This document shows positions 7,539-14,917 of a DNA stretch of 64,000 bases, piece by piece; the stretch's first letter is position 1; each line of letters starts with the position of its first letter. This DNA is from Alistipes sp. (GTDB lineage Bacteria > Bacteroidota > Bacteroidia > Bacteroidales > Rikenellaceae), in NCBI GenBank assembly GCA_017621455.1, contig JAGATC010000014.1, positions 58,806 through 122,805 of the forward strand. The letters are read 5' to 3'. The position numbers and the translations under genes are program-made. A model generated the notes under the pieces. That model made no database searches, had not been told where the DNA came from, and saw only the letters and a program-made list of their open reading frames with translations.

Positions 7539-8842
7539 ATTAACTTGCTTTTTACCAGCCTCCGTATCTGCTCACGGCGGCTGTATTGTTTCCTAACATT
7601 AATTTTCGTGTAGTCATCGGCAATAGTGATGTACTTACGCCATCCATCATCTATGGCAGCTATCAAGCGTTGCCGTATGTTGCAGCTCGCGTGATGCCGC
7701 ATAATGCCGAGATAGGAGTTTACAGAGGCTACAAGCCTGTCTACATTCCTACGGCGTAGTCTATCACTGCGTATAGCATTAAAGCCTCTAATACGCCCAA
7801 AAGCACTATTAACTGTACGATTGCTGATGTATGTTCGTCCAGGCTTTATCACCGCGCCAACAAACTTAACACCCTTAGTGTAGTGTTGAAGGTAGAACTT
7901 TCGAGGATGGAGTGTTAGCCCTGCCTCTGTTGCTAACATCTGACGTATAAGCGGTACGCACGATAGCATATACTTCTTATCGTTTCCCACAATGACCATA
8001 TCATCAACATATCGAGCGTAACCAAGCCCGAGCACGCCTTTGATATAGTGGTCTATCGGGTCGAGTAACAGGTTTGCTATATGCTGTATCAACACATCGC
8101 CAATAGTCAAGCCCTTACCCTCACCGCAAGTGAATAAGCTCTTATGAGACGGCAGGAACTGCCAAAGACTGGTATCACCACACCGTATGCAGTCAACCTC
8201 AGGGGATCGCCCAAGCATCACAACGAGTAGATACCTGAGCGCAGAGTTCCCATCGCCAACAAAGCATAAAGCTCTATCCGTTACGAGTCTCCTATCTATC
8301 GACATATAAAAACCTTTAAGGTCGAGCTTCATTGCCCAGCAATCTCGCGTATAGCCCTCCGATACATCGTGTATCATCTGCGCCACATACTGCTGAGCTG
8401 CGAAAGTGCCTTTACCTTTACGACAGCTGAAGACAGATGTAGCGAGTTGTTCTTCGAGCATAGGCTCTAAGTATAACCGCATCCAGTGTTGTACTACTCT
8501 ATCCCTAAATGCCGAGGCGAATATCTCACGATAATCGGGCTTGGTGATAACAAATGCTTTAGCCGGTAGCGGCGCATAGGCGCGATGCTCTATCTCGTTT
8601 AATAACTCTATAAGCTGATGTTCCTGCTCTACCTCGAACTCTGAGACCGAGAGTGTCCTTGCTTTGTTTCGTCGACAATCTAAGTAGCCACGGTATAGAC
8701 TGGCAAGGTCGATAGCATCATTAGTCTCGTGATGACAATCGGAAACCGCACGGACGTAATTGAGGTAGTGCTGATTGTTGAGGTTCACATCTCCGTTGAG
8801 CAGATGGACAACAAAAGCGGTATTTTCTATCTCTGGTGACAT
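7526..8842 (-). CDS. Diversity-generating retroelement reverse transcriptase
   Basis: 438 residues. The catalytic YVDDMVIV motif is at about 274-281, the palm segment WAMKLDLKGFYMSID at about 165-179, and KGLTIGDVLIQHIANLLLD is in the place of the DGR signature (usually IGNLTSQ, here ending IQ). The C-terminal GVKFVGAVIKPGRTYISNR block is typical of DGR enzymes. The first 38 residues are not RT sequence but a copy of the targets' variable repeat (8732-8821). The true start is unclear: ATG at 8842 is the only in-frame ATG before the RT domain, so the fusion may be translated. Confidence 0.9.
   Translation of the reverse strand: MSPEIENTAFVVHLLNGDVNLNNQHYLNYVRAVSDCHHETNDAIDLASLYRGYLDCRRNKARTLSVSEFEVEQEHQLIELLNEIEHRAYAPLPAKAFVITKPDYREIFASAFRDRVVQHWMRLYLEPMLEEQLATSVFSCRKGKGTFAAQQYVAQMIHDVSEGYTRDCWAMKLDLKGFYMSIDRRLVTDRALCFVGDGNSALRYLLVVMLGRSPEVDCIRCGDTSLWQFLPSHKSLFTCGEGKGLTIGDVLIQHIANLLLDPIDHYIKGVLGLGYARYVDDMVIVGNDKKYMLSCVPLIRQMLATEAGLTLHPRKFYLQHYTKGVKFVGAVIKPGRTYISNRTVNSAFGRIRGFNAIRSDRLRRRNVDRLVASVNSYLGIMRHHASCNIRQRLIAAIDDGWRKYITIADDYTKINVRKQYSRREQIRRLVKSKLIWKH
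8732..8821 (-). repeat. Third variable-repeat-like copy, in template position, inside the RT N-terminus
   Basis: Aligned with 9345-9430 and 9732-9825. It lies between the Avd-like gene and the RT domain, where a template repeat belongs. Yet at the variable columns it often has C, T or G where a template should have A, so it behaves like a mutagenised copy. It shares the 3' block TACGTCCGTGCGGTTTCCG with 9345-9430, and nine further bases (ATTGTCAT plus preceding G) with 9732-9825. Confidence 0.8.
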
Positions 8843-8876
8843 AACTCTAAATGAGAGTGGATAGACCTTTTCATCA

Positions 8877-8930
8877 TTAAACTGCTCTCACACGGTAGCC
8901 GTAGCCGCCGTATCTCTCGCATACTATCAT
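8877..8930 (-). CDS. 17-codon ORF encoding a target-protein-like C-terminus
   Basis: Its ATG overlaps the Avd-like stop codon as ATGA. The peptide ends GGYGYRVRAV, the usual C-terminal signature of lectin-fold variable proteins of retroelements. It is probably the remnant of a deleted third target gene, or a leader peptide. Confidence 0.35.
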   Translation of the reverse strand: MIVCERYGGYGYRVRAV

Positions 8931-9316
8931 TTACTCTTCTCTGACTTACTCCACGCCGCGAGTTGCTTCTCAATGTCCTCGATACGGACAAAATAGTCCG
9001 TAAGGCGCTTTTCTGAGAACTCGCGTGCCTCGTTACATAAACGAAGGAGTGTTTTCAGCCGCGATATATTTACCTTCATCATCCTCAAAGCTTCGAGGCG
9101 AGCAGATGGAACATCCTTAGACAAGTAACCCTCCGAGAGATTGTCGAGAGCATCGAGGGCTCTGCTTACCATCCTATCGCCAAGAGTGTGGCGCAACACT
9201 TTCGACATATTCTTTATGTCGTGCATCAAAAGTGCCGTCAAGCGTAGCATATCTCTGTATATCGGTAGCTTTTTCATATCTCTCGGATAGAGCCTCCGTT
9301 TTTTATGCGGAGGCAA
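8927..9316 (-). CDS. Avd-like accessory protein of the retroelement
   Basis: 129 residues, basic, nearly all helical, with a four-helix layout: LPIYRDMLRLTALLMHDIKN, MVSRALDALDNLSEGYLSKD, SARLEALRMMKVNISRLKTL and EFSEKRLTDYFVRIEDIEKQ. This agrees in size, charge and position with Avd/bAvd proteins, which form a barrel that binds the RT and template RNA. Assignment rests on that pattern and on the neighbouring RT and targets. The protein could extend no further upstream because the short target gene ends 20 bases before it. Confidence 0.75.
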   Translation of the reverse strand: MPPHKKRRLYPRDMKKLPIYRDMLRLTALLMHDIKNMSKVLRHTLGDRMVSRALDALDNLSEGYLSKDVPSARLEALRMMKVNISRLKTLLRLCNEAREFSEKRLTDYFVRIEDIEKQLAAWSKSEKSK

Positions 9317-9336
9317 AAGTTAAACATCTAAAATCT

Positions 9337-9699
9337 TTATAAAGCGGAAACCGCACGGACGTAAGCGTTGAGGTTCTGACCGTAGTCGTCCACAAATCCG
9401 ATGTTCAGACGGACAACAAAAGCGATGGCCTTAGGAGTGATGTATGAGCGCTCATTAGACCATATCCAACCTCCAAGTGTCTCTTTTCCGAGCGCTTCAA
9501 GCTTCTTGTTGATGGGCTCTCGATACTTGGCGAGTAGTCGTAAGTTATCTACGCTCTCATCGCCACCGCCATTTTCTTTGCACCATTTCTGTGCATCTTC
9601 CCAATTAAGGCTTTTCTCCTCGAAACTAACTCTGAGCTTCTTGCCTTCAGCTTCAATTATAAAGCTATTCTCCTCTGCCGTAAACTTAAATTCGTTCAT
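9337..9699 (-). CDS. Short DGR target protein with C-type-lectin-like variable C-terminus
   Basis: 120 residues. The segment ending in GGWIWSNE (about 80-87) followed by AFVV and YVRAV is the core of DUF1566/lectin-fold variable domains. The variable repeat fills the last 30 codons, ending two codons after YVRAVS. The N-terminal 60 residues include a long helix (NWEDAQKWCKENGG) that resembles the start of the lectin fold. No signal peptide is seen. It is much shorter than typical targets and may be only the display domain. Confidence 0.75.
   Translation of the reverse strand: MNEFKFTAEENSFIIEAEGKKLRVSFEEKSLNWEDAQKWCKENGGGDESVDNLRLLAKYREPINKKLEALGKETLGGWIWSNERSYITPKAIAFVVRLNIGFVDDYGQNLNAYVRAVSAL
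9345..9430 (-). repeat. Variable repeat of the short target
   Basis: Aligned codons differ from the other two copies at positions 1 and 2 of AAY-type codons, with third bases unchanged. The shared 3' block ends in GTTTCCG, then diverges into GCTTTATAA. Confidence 0.75.
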
Positions 9700-9710
9700 A
9701 GTATGAAAAA

Positions 9711-10421
9711 TTAAAATTCAAAATCTTCAAAATGACAATCGGAAACCGCACGCACGTAATTGAGGTGGCTCTGACCGTCGATGTCCACATCTCCGTCGCT
9801 CAGAGTGACAACAAAAGCGGTGGCCTTATTCTGCTGGTTAACGGTAGACGCCCAATGCCAACCAGGGAGAACCACTGGCAGTCCAGCCGCATATAAAGCC
9901 TCATTAACACCCTTAATCTCGCGGCTCAACACCTTTAGCGTTGCAAGTGTAGGTAGTGCCCAGCGCAGCCCAAAGCACTCATCTGGGCAACTATCTGCAG
10001 CAGGTGCTCCACACACAGGGAATCTATCATCATCCCAGATATTGAACTCTACGCCATTATGTGCCAGGCGCACAGCATCAGTGACGGCTTCATTATCGTA
10101 TGTCTCCTTGTCATAAACGATGTCGTCATAGTCAGCGACACTCTTAGCGCCAAACGGCAGAGCCTGGGTAGTGAACGGCGACACGATACATGCAGTCTCT
10201 TTGGTAGATACTCCTACGCCGATAGGCAGGGGCTTATTATCCATCGCCTTGAACACCTCGGGGGTTAACGCCCTCTTATCCTCTGTGAGGATCCATATTC
10301 CTATGGGTCGCTGGGTGAATGCCAGCTTCCCAAAGTGCTCTTCAAGCAGCTTCTTTAACGAGGCAGTGCTGTCATTGTACAGCTCCTTCGCTTGCGCCTC
10401 GGTGATTTTAAGTGTTTTCAT
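9711..10421 (-). CDS. DGR target protein with C-type-lectin-like variable domain
   Basis: 236 residues. The N-terminal part (1-150) is unassigned. Residues 160-230 form the variable lectin domain: WALPTLATLKVLSREIKGVN, then GWHWAST, AFVV, DGDV and YVRAVSDCH. The variable repeat covers about residues 197-229. No signal peptide or membrane segment is seen. Targets of phage elements usually are tail proteins, but this one lies in the early operon beside the Avd and RT genes. What it binds is unknown. Confidence 0.85.
   Translation of the reverse strand: MKTLKITEAQAKELYNDSTASLKKLLEEHFGKLAFTQRPIGIWILTEDKRALTPEVFKAMDNKPLPIGVGVSTKETACIVSPFTTQALPFGAKSVADYDDIVYDKETYDNEAVTDAVRLAHNGVEFNIWDDDRFPVCGAPAADSCPDECFGLRWALPTLATLKVLSREIKGVNEALYAAGLPVVLPGWHWASTVNQQNKATAFVVTLSDGDVDIDGQSHLNYVRAVSDCHFEDFEF
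9732..9825 (-). repeat. Variable repeat of the long target
   Basis: Same register as 8732-8821 and 9345-9430. Aspartate and glycine codons (GAC, GGT) stand where an AAY codon is inferred. The conserved 3' block runs through GATTGTCAT. Confidence 0.8.
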
Positions 10422-10432
10422 AACCGTTATAA

Positions 10433-11341
10433 TTAGCTATATGCTTGTAATTTGTCTCTACGCCTATTGTTAAGCACAATATCTGTTGTTGCCCATTGTT
10501 TGATTGTCTGGAATAGCGATGCACCTTTGATGCACTCGCGCTTGTTGTCTATAGCCTCGATGATACGCCAGATGTCCTGGATGTCGTACTTCGAGAGTAA
10601 GTGTTGCATCTGGTTAGGGAGAAGAGGCTTGCGGAATGATGCTTGAAGCTCGTGGTAGCACCTATAGAACTCCACCATTACAGCGAAGAGCCTATCGCGC
10701 TTGCACTCGTCTCTGTACTCCTTCATACCCTCTGCATCGTGTCCAGTGTACAGAAGCATCTCCTCACAGGCTTTGAACGCCTCGGCACATACGTGCGTAC
10801 CCTCGTACACGCGCCAGCACGCGCTCACGAATAAGTCTCTTAAAACTCTAAAATGTGTGTGTGTATTCTTAACTCCCTTATTTCTTAATATTCCTTGTTT
10901 CTTATTTGTTTCACTTGGCGTTTCAGTAGGCGTTTCAGTAGGCGTTTCACTTTCGGTTATGTCGCCATTGTAACTATAGTAATTACAGAGTTTTACAACG
11001 ATTATCTGCGTTTCAACTTGCGTTTCACTTGGCGTTTCAAAGTGCGTTTCACGCGAAATGCGTTCAATGCGTGGATTACGCCCCTCTGCAAGCCTTGCAA
11101 GATGCCTATTAACCCTGGCTACTGGCCACCCCCATCGCTTTGCTAAGAAGCGCTGCGAATAGTAGAACTCGCCTCGGTGGAGGGTAAGGATGCCCTCCTT
11201 GCCGAGGTCGATATCGTGGTCAGCGTAGCACGCGAGAAATACCATATCCAGCCATACCTCCTGCTCGGAGAAGACACGTGGTTGTGTCCACTCCTTGCTC
11301 TCGAAGAACTTACGGGCATAAGGTATATAACGCTTACTCAT
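10433..11341 (-). CDS. Replication-initiation-like protein with Thr-Glu linker
   Basis: 302 residues. The N-terminal 90 residues hold a winged-helix pattern like phage replication organisers (EGILTLHRGEFYYSQRFLAK then WPVARVNRHLARL). A low-complexity linker of repeated ET, PTE and SE units lies at about 105-145. The C-terminal part is helical (DIQDIWRIIEAIDNK), a layout like DnaD/GntR-type replisome organisers. It sits between the VRR-NUC gene and the retroelement. Confidence 0.6.
   Translation of the reverse strand: MSKRYIPYARKFFESKEWTQPRVFSEQEVWLDMVFLACYADHDIDLGKEGILTLHRGEFYYSQRFLAKRWGWPVARVNRHLARLAEGRNPRIERISRETHFETPSETQVETQIIVVKLCNYYSYNGDITESETPTETPTETPSETNKKQGILRNKGVKNTHTHFRVLRDLFVSACWRVYEGTHVCAEAFKACEEMLLYTGHDAEGMKEYRDECKRDRLFAVMVEFYRCYHELQASFRKPLLPNQMQHLLSKYDIQDIWRIIEAIDNKRECIKGASLFQTIKQWATTDIVLNNRRRDKLQAYS
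10908..11052 (-). repeat. Degenerate 12-base tandem repeats in the linker
   Basis: Repeated GGCGTTTCA units on the plus strand, e.g. three within 10915-10950 and more near 11010-11050. They encode the Thr/Glu/Ser/Pro linker and could change length by slippage. Confidence 0.6.
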
Positions 11342-11768
11342 CTGGTCGTGAAAGGTATTCGGTTACTATCTCGATAAACTCCTCAAGGGTGTGGAAAATG
11401 CGATACTCGTATCCATCAGCCTCTATGAGTGTTTGCCACTGCTTCTGCGTAGGCGACTGGTAGTTGCCCTTAACCTTTGCCTCGAGGAGCAACGCTCCGC
11501 AAGTGCCTTTGCGGACAAGAAGTATAAGGTCAGAAACACCCGAAAGCTGTCCTTCGTCTTTCATAAGTGCGGCCGTTGTCTTAGTACGATATCCACCATT
11601 AGGCACTGCGAAGAGGTTGTGTCGTCTATTAGAAAACTTCAGTCTAAACCATCTCACACATCGGCTTTGTAGCGTATGCTCAAGGGCGCGTGGTCGTCTG
11701 CGTACTTTTGCCTCAGCCCCGAAGATGTCAGTCCATCCGTTAGATGATTTGGCTTCTTTGCTTTTCAT
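11334..11768 (-). CDS. VRR-NUC family nuclease
   Basis: 144 residues from the ATG at 11768. The fold markers are in order: NLFAVPNGGYR, then DEGQLSGVSDLILL with the catalytic Asp, then LLLEAKVKGNYQSPTQKQW with the Glu-x-Lys pair. Stand-alone VRR-NUC proteins in phages are thought to cut branched or flap DNA during replication or packaging. An earlier in-frame ATG at 11795 would lengthen the overlap with the upstream gene to 56 bases, so I prefer 11768. Confidence 0.88.
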   Translation of the reverse strand: MKSKEAKSSNGWTDIFGAEAKVRRRPRALEHTLQSRCVRWFRLKFSNRRHNLFAVPNGGYRTKTTAALMKDEGQLSGVSDLILLVRKGTCGALLLEAKVKGNYQSPTQKQWQTLIEADGYEYRIFHTLEEFIEIVTEYLSRPDE

Positions 11769-12114
11769 AACTGATAAGTGTTCGTAGGTTATCACACTGC
11801 TTGTTGCAACTCGCGTTTATGCGGTCTATCCATCGCTCTAAGCCGTTAAGCTCTGCCGTAGCACCCTTGATATACTTCTGCGCCAAGGAGGCTGGGATAG
11901 TGGCTATAAGCTCCATATTATCACCCATAGCCTTTGCTATTGCCGAGTCTATGAGGCCTACCACCTCCGCGTGCATAGCACCACTGCGTGCATAGTACAC
12001 ACCCAGGGTGTCGAGGCGGTCGATATACTCGTTGATATCGCCACCGCCTACGTTCACCTCGAGGTATGCTTGCATCGCCTGTGCCTCGCGCTTCAATTCA
12101 TCTATGCGTGACAT
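11740..12114 (-). CDS. Unknown helical phage protein
   Basis: 124 residues, mostly helical, starting MSRIDELKREAQAMQAYLEV. It lies between ssb and the VRR-NUC nuclease, three bases after the ssb stop, so a role in replication or recombination is plausible from context only. Confidence 0.55.
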   Translation of the reverse strand: MSRIDELKREAQAMQAYLEVNVGGGDINEYIDRLDTLGVYYARSGAMHAEVVGLIDSAIAKAMGDNMELIATIPASLAQKYIKGATAELNGLERWIDRINASCNKQCDNLRTLISYEKQRSQII

Positions 12115-12116
12115 AG

Positions 12117-12548
12117 TTAGAATGGGATTTCGTCATCAAACGGTAGAGGGTCTACTGCGGGAGGTGCGGGCTGTTGCGCTGGAGTAGCAGCCTGTGGCGC
12201 GGATTGTGATACTTGAGTGCCCTCCTTGCGACCGAGCATCTTAAGCTCCTCGCCAACAATCTCGGTGGCGTAACACTTGGCGCCATTCTTCTCATACTCC
12301 CTCGTGCGTAGCTTACCCTCGATGTAGAGTTGTGAGCCTTTGCGTACATAGCGGTCTACAACGTCGGCAAGACCACGCCAGAGAGTGATGCTATGCCACT
12401 CGGTGACATCTCTGGTCTCGTTCTTCTCCTTGTTGTATACTCTCTCGGTGGTTGCGAGACGTATTCGTGCGCACTTGATACCATTGTCGAGGGTGCGCAC
12501 CTCAGGGTCAGCACCTACGTTGCCAACCAATATTACTTTGTTAATCAT
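12117..12548 (-). CDS. ssb: Single-stranded DNA-binding protein
   Basis: 143 residues with a complete OB fold: MINKVILVGNVGADPEVR at the start, then WHSITLWRGLADVV and YIEGKLRTREY. A Pro/Gln/Ala linker follows, ending in the acidic tip PFDDEIPF that recruits partner proteins. It overlaps the upstream Gp157-like gene by four bases. It probably works with the Rad52-like annealing protein encoded upstream. Confidence 0.95.
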   Translation of the reverse strand: MINKVILVGNVGADPEVRTLDNGIKCARIRLATTERVYNKEKNETRDVTEWHSITLWRGLADVVDRYVRKGSQLYIEGKLRTREYEKNGAKCYATEIVGEELKMLGRKEGTQVSQSAPQAATPAQQPAPPAVDPLPFDDEIPF

Positions 12549-13036
12549 CTTACCTGGATATTACGATTTGTTATTAGCTCTGCACCCTCTATGACGAGAC
12601 CCGCTTTGAGGTCTCGTTTGAGGGATTCTTTGTCGATTTTAGTCTCTACCTTGATGTAGTTGTTAGGGATGCGTGCCTCATCGGTGATATTGACGGCCGT
12701 AGAGGTGCGGAAAGAAATCTTGTGGAGGTCAAGCTCTACCTTATCCTTGCCCATCACCTCCATACCATAGGCGAGAGTATCTTTGAGGCGCTTGGCAATA
12801 TTGCTATGAGTCTTCTTATACGCCTGAAGGTCTTTGATGCGTTGGTCTGCCATATCTGCGAGAGCCTCAGCACGCTTGATAGCCTCGATATATCCTCCAG
12901 CTTTCACGAGGAAGTTGCCCTCATTGAGAGTGAGAGCCTCCTCAATCTCGGGGGTGAGCTCACCGCCAGTATCCTCGAGCATTTCATAGATGCGCATTTG
13001 CTCAGCTGATATGCTGAATAGTGTGTTTTTCTGCAT
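12545..13036 (-). CDS. Siphovirus Gp157-like protein
   Basis: 163 residues. A helical N-terminus with the ALTLNEGNFLVKAGGYIEAI block, then a coiled middle and a beta-rich C-terminus (ISFRTSTAV ... RIPNNYIKVE ... AGLVIEGAEL) match the Gp157 family. These proteins are common next to phage SSB and recombinase genes. Streptococcal Gp157 was linked to phage resistance, but the mechanism is not known. Confidence 0.82.
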   Translation of the reverse strand: MQKNTLFSISAEQMRIYEMLEDTGGELTPEIEEALTLNEGNFLVKAGGYIEAIKRAEALADMADQRIKDLQAYKKTHSNIAKRLKDTLAYGMEVMGKDKVELDLHKISFRTSTAVNITDEARIPNNYIKVETKIDKESLKRDLKAGLVIEGAELITNRNIQVR

Positions 13037-13196
13037 TGTCGTTGGGGTTTAATCTATTGTACTCTTCTTTTATTCTGTCGAGCCTCCCCTCTTGGAAGGC
13101 AGTACGGAGAAGGCGTGACATGAATATGTATTCGTTCTCCGACATTCCTATATTCTCCTTGTATATGTCAAGGAGTACTTGTGCTTCAAGAGGCAT
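13002..13196 (-). CDS. Unknown small protein
   Basis: 64 residues from ATG at 13196; the longer open frame upstream is antisense-like sequence over the annealing gene. It overlaps its neighbours by 11 and 35 bases. Helical, charged (SRLLRTAFQEGRLDRIKEEY). No family recognised. Confidence 0.55.
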   Translation of the reverse strand: MPLEAQVLLDIYKENIGMSENEYIFMSRLLRTAFQEGRLDRIKEEYNRLNPNDNAEKHTIQHIS

Positions 13197-13962
13197 ATCT
13201 GCGAAGGTATTCGTTAGTGATATTCGCCACGGTCTCGTTGTCACACTCGTAGTATGTGCGGATGACATCATCGAGCTTCTTCCCGACAGCCTTCTTATTG
13301 AGCCACTCGCAGAGACCCTTGAGGTACTCCTCATCCATAAGGTCATCGGTTGTTATCTTCTTGCGCGTGGGTTGTGGCACTGGTCTCCCCATAGGAGGCG
13401 TAGCCTTATGGCTATCCTTCAAGGAGTAGCGCACACGGCCGTTGCCATCGACTATAACAAGGTCGTTGATGGCGCGTGTCTCCTCGTCGTAGCCGATGTA
13501 TGATACGCGAAACTTCACCCATCCCGATACACGGTATGTAGAATTGCCATTCTTACCAGCACCCGCCTTTGTCTCGCCATTGTTGAGCTCGATGCTTATG
13601 CTGGGCGCGGTATACAACTCTCTGCCGATGCCGAAGTTTACGCACGCACGCTTGAAAGCATCGCTTGCCTCGCCCTTTGTCTCTTCGGTGTTCGACTCGA
13701 TGCCGACATCCTCCTTGCTCACCCAGCGTGAAAACTTGGTGTCGAAGACCGATACCTTGCAGTAGTTCTTCCCATCCTTGAAAGTGTGCTCACGCTGCCA
13801 GCCGAGGCACCCGAAATGCTCATCGAGCATATCCATATCTACGCGGGCATTCTTGTAGAGGAGTAGCACAGCCTTAACCTTGCCTCCACTCTCACTAACT
13901 TGCTGCACTCGCACCTCGATCTCATCGGGTCGAAGCGTGCGAAAGATATTAGCCTTGCACAT
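13186..13962 (-). CDS. Rad52/Sak-family single-strand annealing protein
   Basis: 258 residues. The N-terminal 130 residues carry the Rad52/22-like core, with WQREHTFKDGKNYCKVSVFD and the diagnostic EETKGEASDAFKRACVNFG segment. The C-terminal 60 residues are helical and basic and may contact SSB. It pairs complementary single strands during phage recombination. It is followed downstream by the Gp157-like gene and ssb. Confidence 0.87.
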   Translation of the reverse strand: MCKANIFRTLRPDEIEVRVQQVSESGGKVKAVLLLYKNARVDMDMLDEHFGCLGWQREHTFKDGKNYCKVSVFDTKFSRWVSKEDVGIESNTEETKGEASDAFKRACVNFGIGRELYTAPSISIELNNGETKAGAGKNGNSTYRVSGWVKFRVSYIGYDEETRAINDLVIVDGNGRVRYSLKDSHKATPPMGRPVPQPTRKKITTDDLMDEEYLKGLCEWLNKKAVGKKLDDVIRTYYECDNETVANITNEYLRRYAS

Positions 13963-13963
13963 A

Positions 13964-14128
13964 CTACTGAATGTTGTGGTCGTAGATAACCTGGATATAG
14001 CTGTACTTCCTTACGTACCATGCGCTAAGGTCTGCTTTTACTTGTGCCTCAGTCATAAGGCGTGGTTCGACACTGTGGTAGACTATCTTCCCATTCTTGT
14101 CGAATACGTTAATTGTTGTCTTTGCCAT
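13964..14128 (-). CDS. Unknown small basic protein
   Basis: 54 residues, starting MAKTTINVFDKNGKIVYHSV and ending YIQVIYDHNIQ. Its stop lies one base before the annealing gene's ATG. The short strands and spacing suggest a real coupled gene. No family known. Confidence 0.55.
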   Translation of the reverse strand: MAKTTINVFDKNGKIVYHSVEPRLMTEAQVKADLSAWYVRKYSYIQVIYDHNIQ

Positions 14129-14228
14129 AGTTATATGTGTTTATTGGTGAATGTCAAAAGAACCCTCACCGAGCCGTCACGGAGGAGTGAGGAGATATTA
14201 ATTAATTTCTTACACATGAAAGGATTTG

Positions 14229-14300
14229 AGCGGCAGACGAGATTTGAACTCGCAACCCTCAGCTTGGGAAGCTGATGCGCTACCATTGCGCCACTACCGC
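14229..14300 (-). tRNA. tRNA-Gly(CCC), phage-encoded
   Basis: 72 bases: acceptor GCGGTAG/CTGCCGC, D-arm GCGC/GCGC, anticodon stem TCAGC/GCTGA with loop TTCCCAA (anticodon CCC), T-arm GCGAG with TTCAAAT and CTCGT, discriminator T, which is normal for bacterial Gly. CCA is not encoded. It lies in the leader of the early operon, so it must be cut out of that transcript. Confidence 0.85.
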
Positions 14301-14525
14301 AGGTGCCACGATGTTTGGACTCACCGTGGCTGTAAAGAACGTTACGCAGATAACCCCCTGCGCAGCGGGGCGGAAAGAAATAATACAGGTTTCTGGCAAT
14401 AGCGCCATTGGGGTAGGGTAGGCGGTCCAAGCCATCCCTACCAACCGAGCGGGCCTCACGGCAGGCTCGGGAAAGCAAATATTAACACAAACTTTTATAA
14501 ATGAAGAAAACCTATCTAAAGGTTG
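14301..14525 (-). ncRNA. Hairpin-rich segment between the tRNA-Gly and the tRNA-like segment
   Basis: No convincing gene. Strong short stems occur in series: GCCACG 14305-14310 with CGTGGC 14325-14330, GGTAGGG 14412-14418 with CCCTACC 14436-14442, and CCGAGC 14445-14450 with GCTCGG 14465-14470. It may be a structured or processed RNA. Confidence 0.35.
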
Positions 14526-14646
14526 TGCGGGGCGAGGAGTCGAACCTCTGCGCATGGTGACGATGCGCTAATAATCTAACACTTAAAAACTATAAACCTA
14601 CAAACATCTGGATGTGCCTGTGTCACCTGCCCAACGCTACCCCGCA
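14526..14646 (-). tRNA. tRNA-like segment, identity not assigned
   Basis: The ends pair as an acceptor stem (TGCGGGG with CCCCGCA), and GAGG-TTCGACT-CCTC forms a near-normal T-arm preceded by a 6-base hairpin, GCGCAT ... ATGCGC. At about 121 bases it is too long for a tRNA and I cannot place a proper anticodon arm. It could be a degenerate tRNA, a tRNA with an insertion, or a mimic. Confidence 0.35.
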
Positions 14647-14692
14647 TTGGTTACCACCGCTTCTTATTCATAGCAGATGGGAAGAAGTTGTA

Positions 14693-14824
14693 TTATTCAT
14701 TCTGCCTGACTATCTCGATAGCCCTTGCTACCTCAGCTTCCATGGGGTCAGGCTCGATGTAGTCACTGATGTCTAAATAGCAACTATCGCCATGGTATGT
14801 AGCGGGCGGGTCTGTTGATGCCAT
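14693..14824 (-). CDS. Small acidic protein
   Basis: 43 residues, starting MASTDPPATYHGDSCY and containing DYIEPDPMEAEVARAIEIV. Codon use resembles its neighbours. No family recognised. Too short to be certain. Confidence 0.4.
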   Translation of the reverse strand: MASTDPPATYHGDSCYLDISDYIEPDPMEAEVARAIEIVRQNE

Positions 14825-14917
14825 TTTTCTGGTTGTGCTTAAAGATTAACAAAATAGGTGAGGACATTGTTCTGTCCCAACACTCGTCGGACTTGTCGTA
14901 TGTTGACATATACCACA

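Noticed and set aside
14280..14555. 91-residue minus-strand ORF over the tRNA region
   Set aside because: It overlaps the tRNA-Gly end and stem-loops and has unnatural residue composition.
14526..14646. Selenocysteine or opal-suppressor tRNA
   Set aside because: The GCGCAT/ATGCGC hairpin has a 7-base loop with TCA in the anticodon place, but base 33 is not T, base 37 is not a purine, and the remaining arms do not fit.
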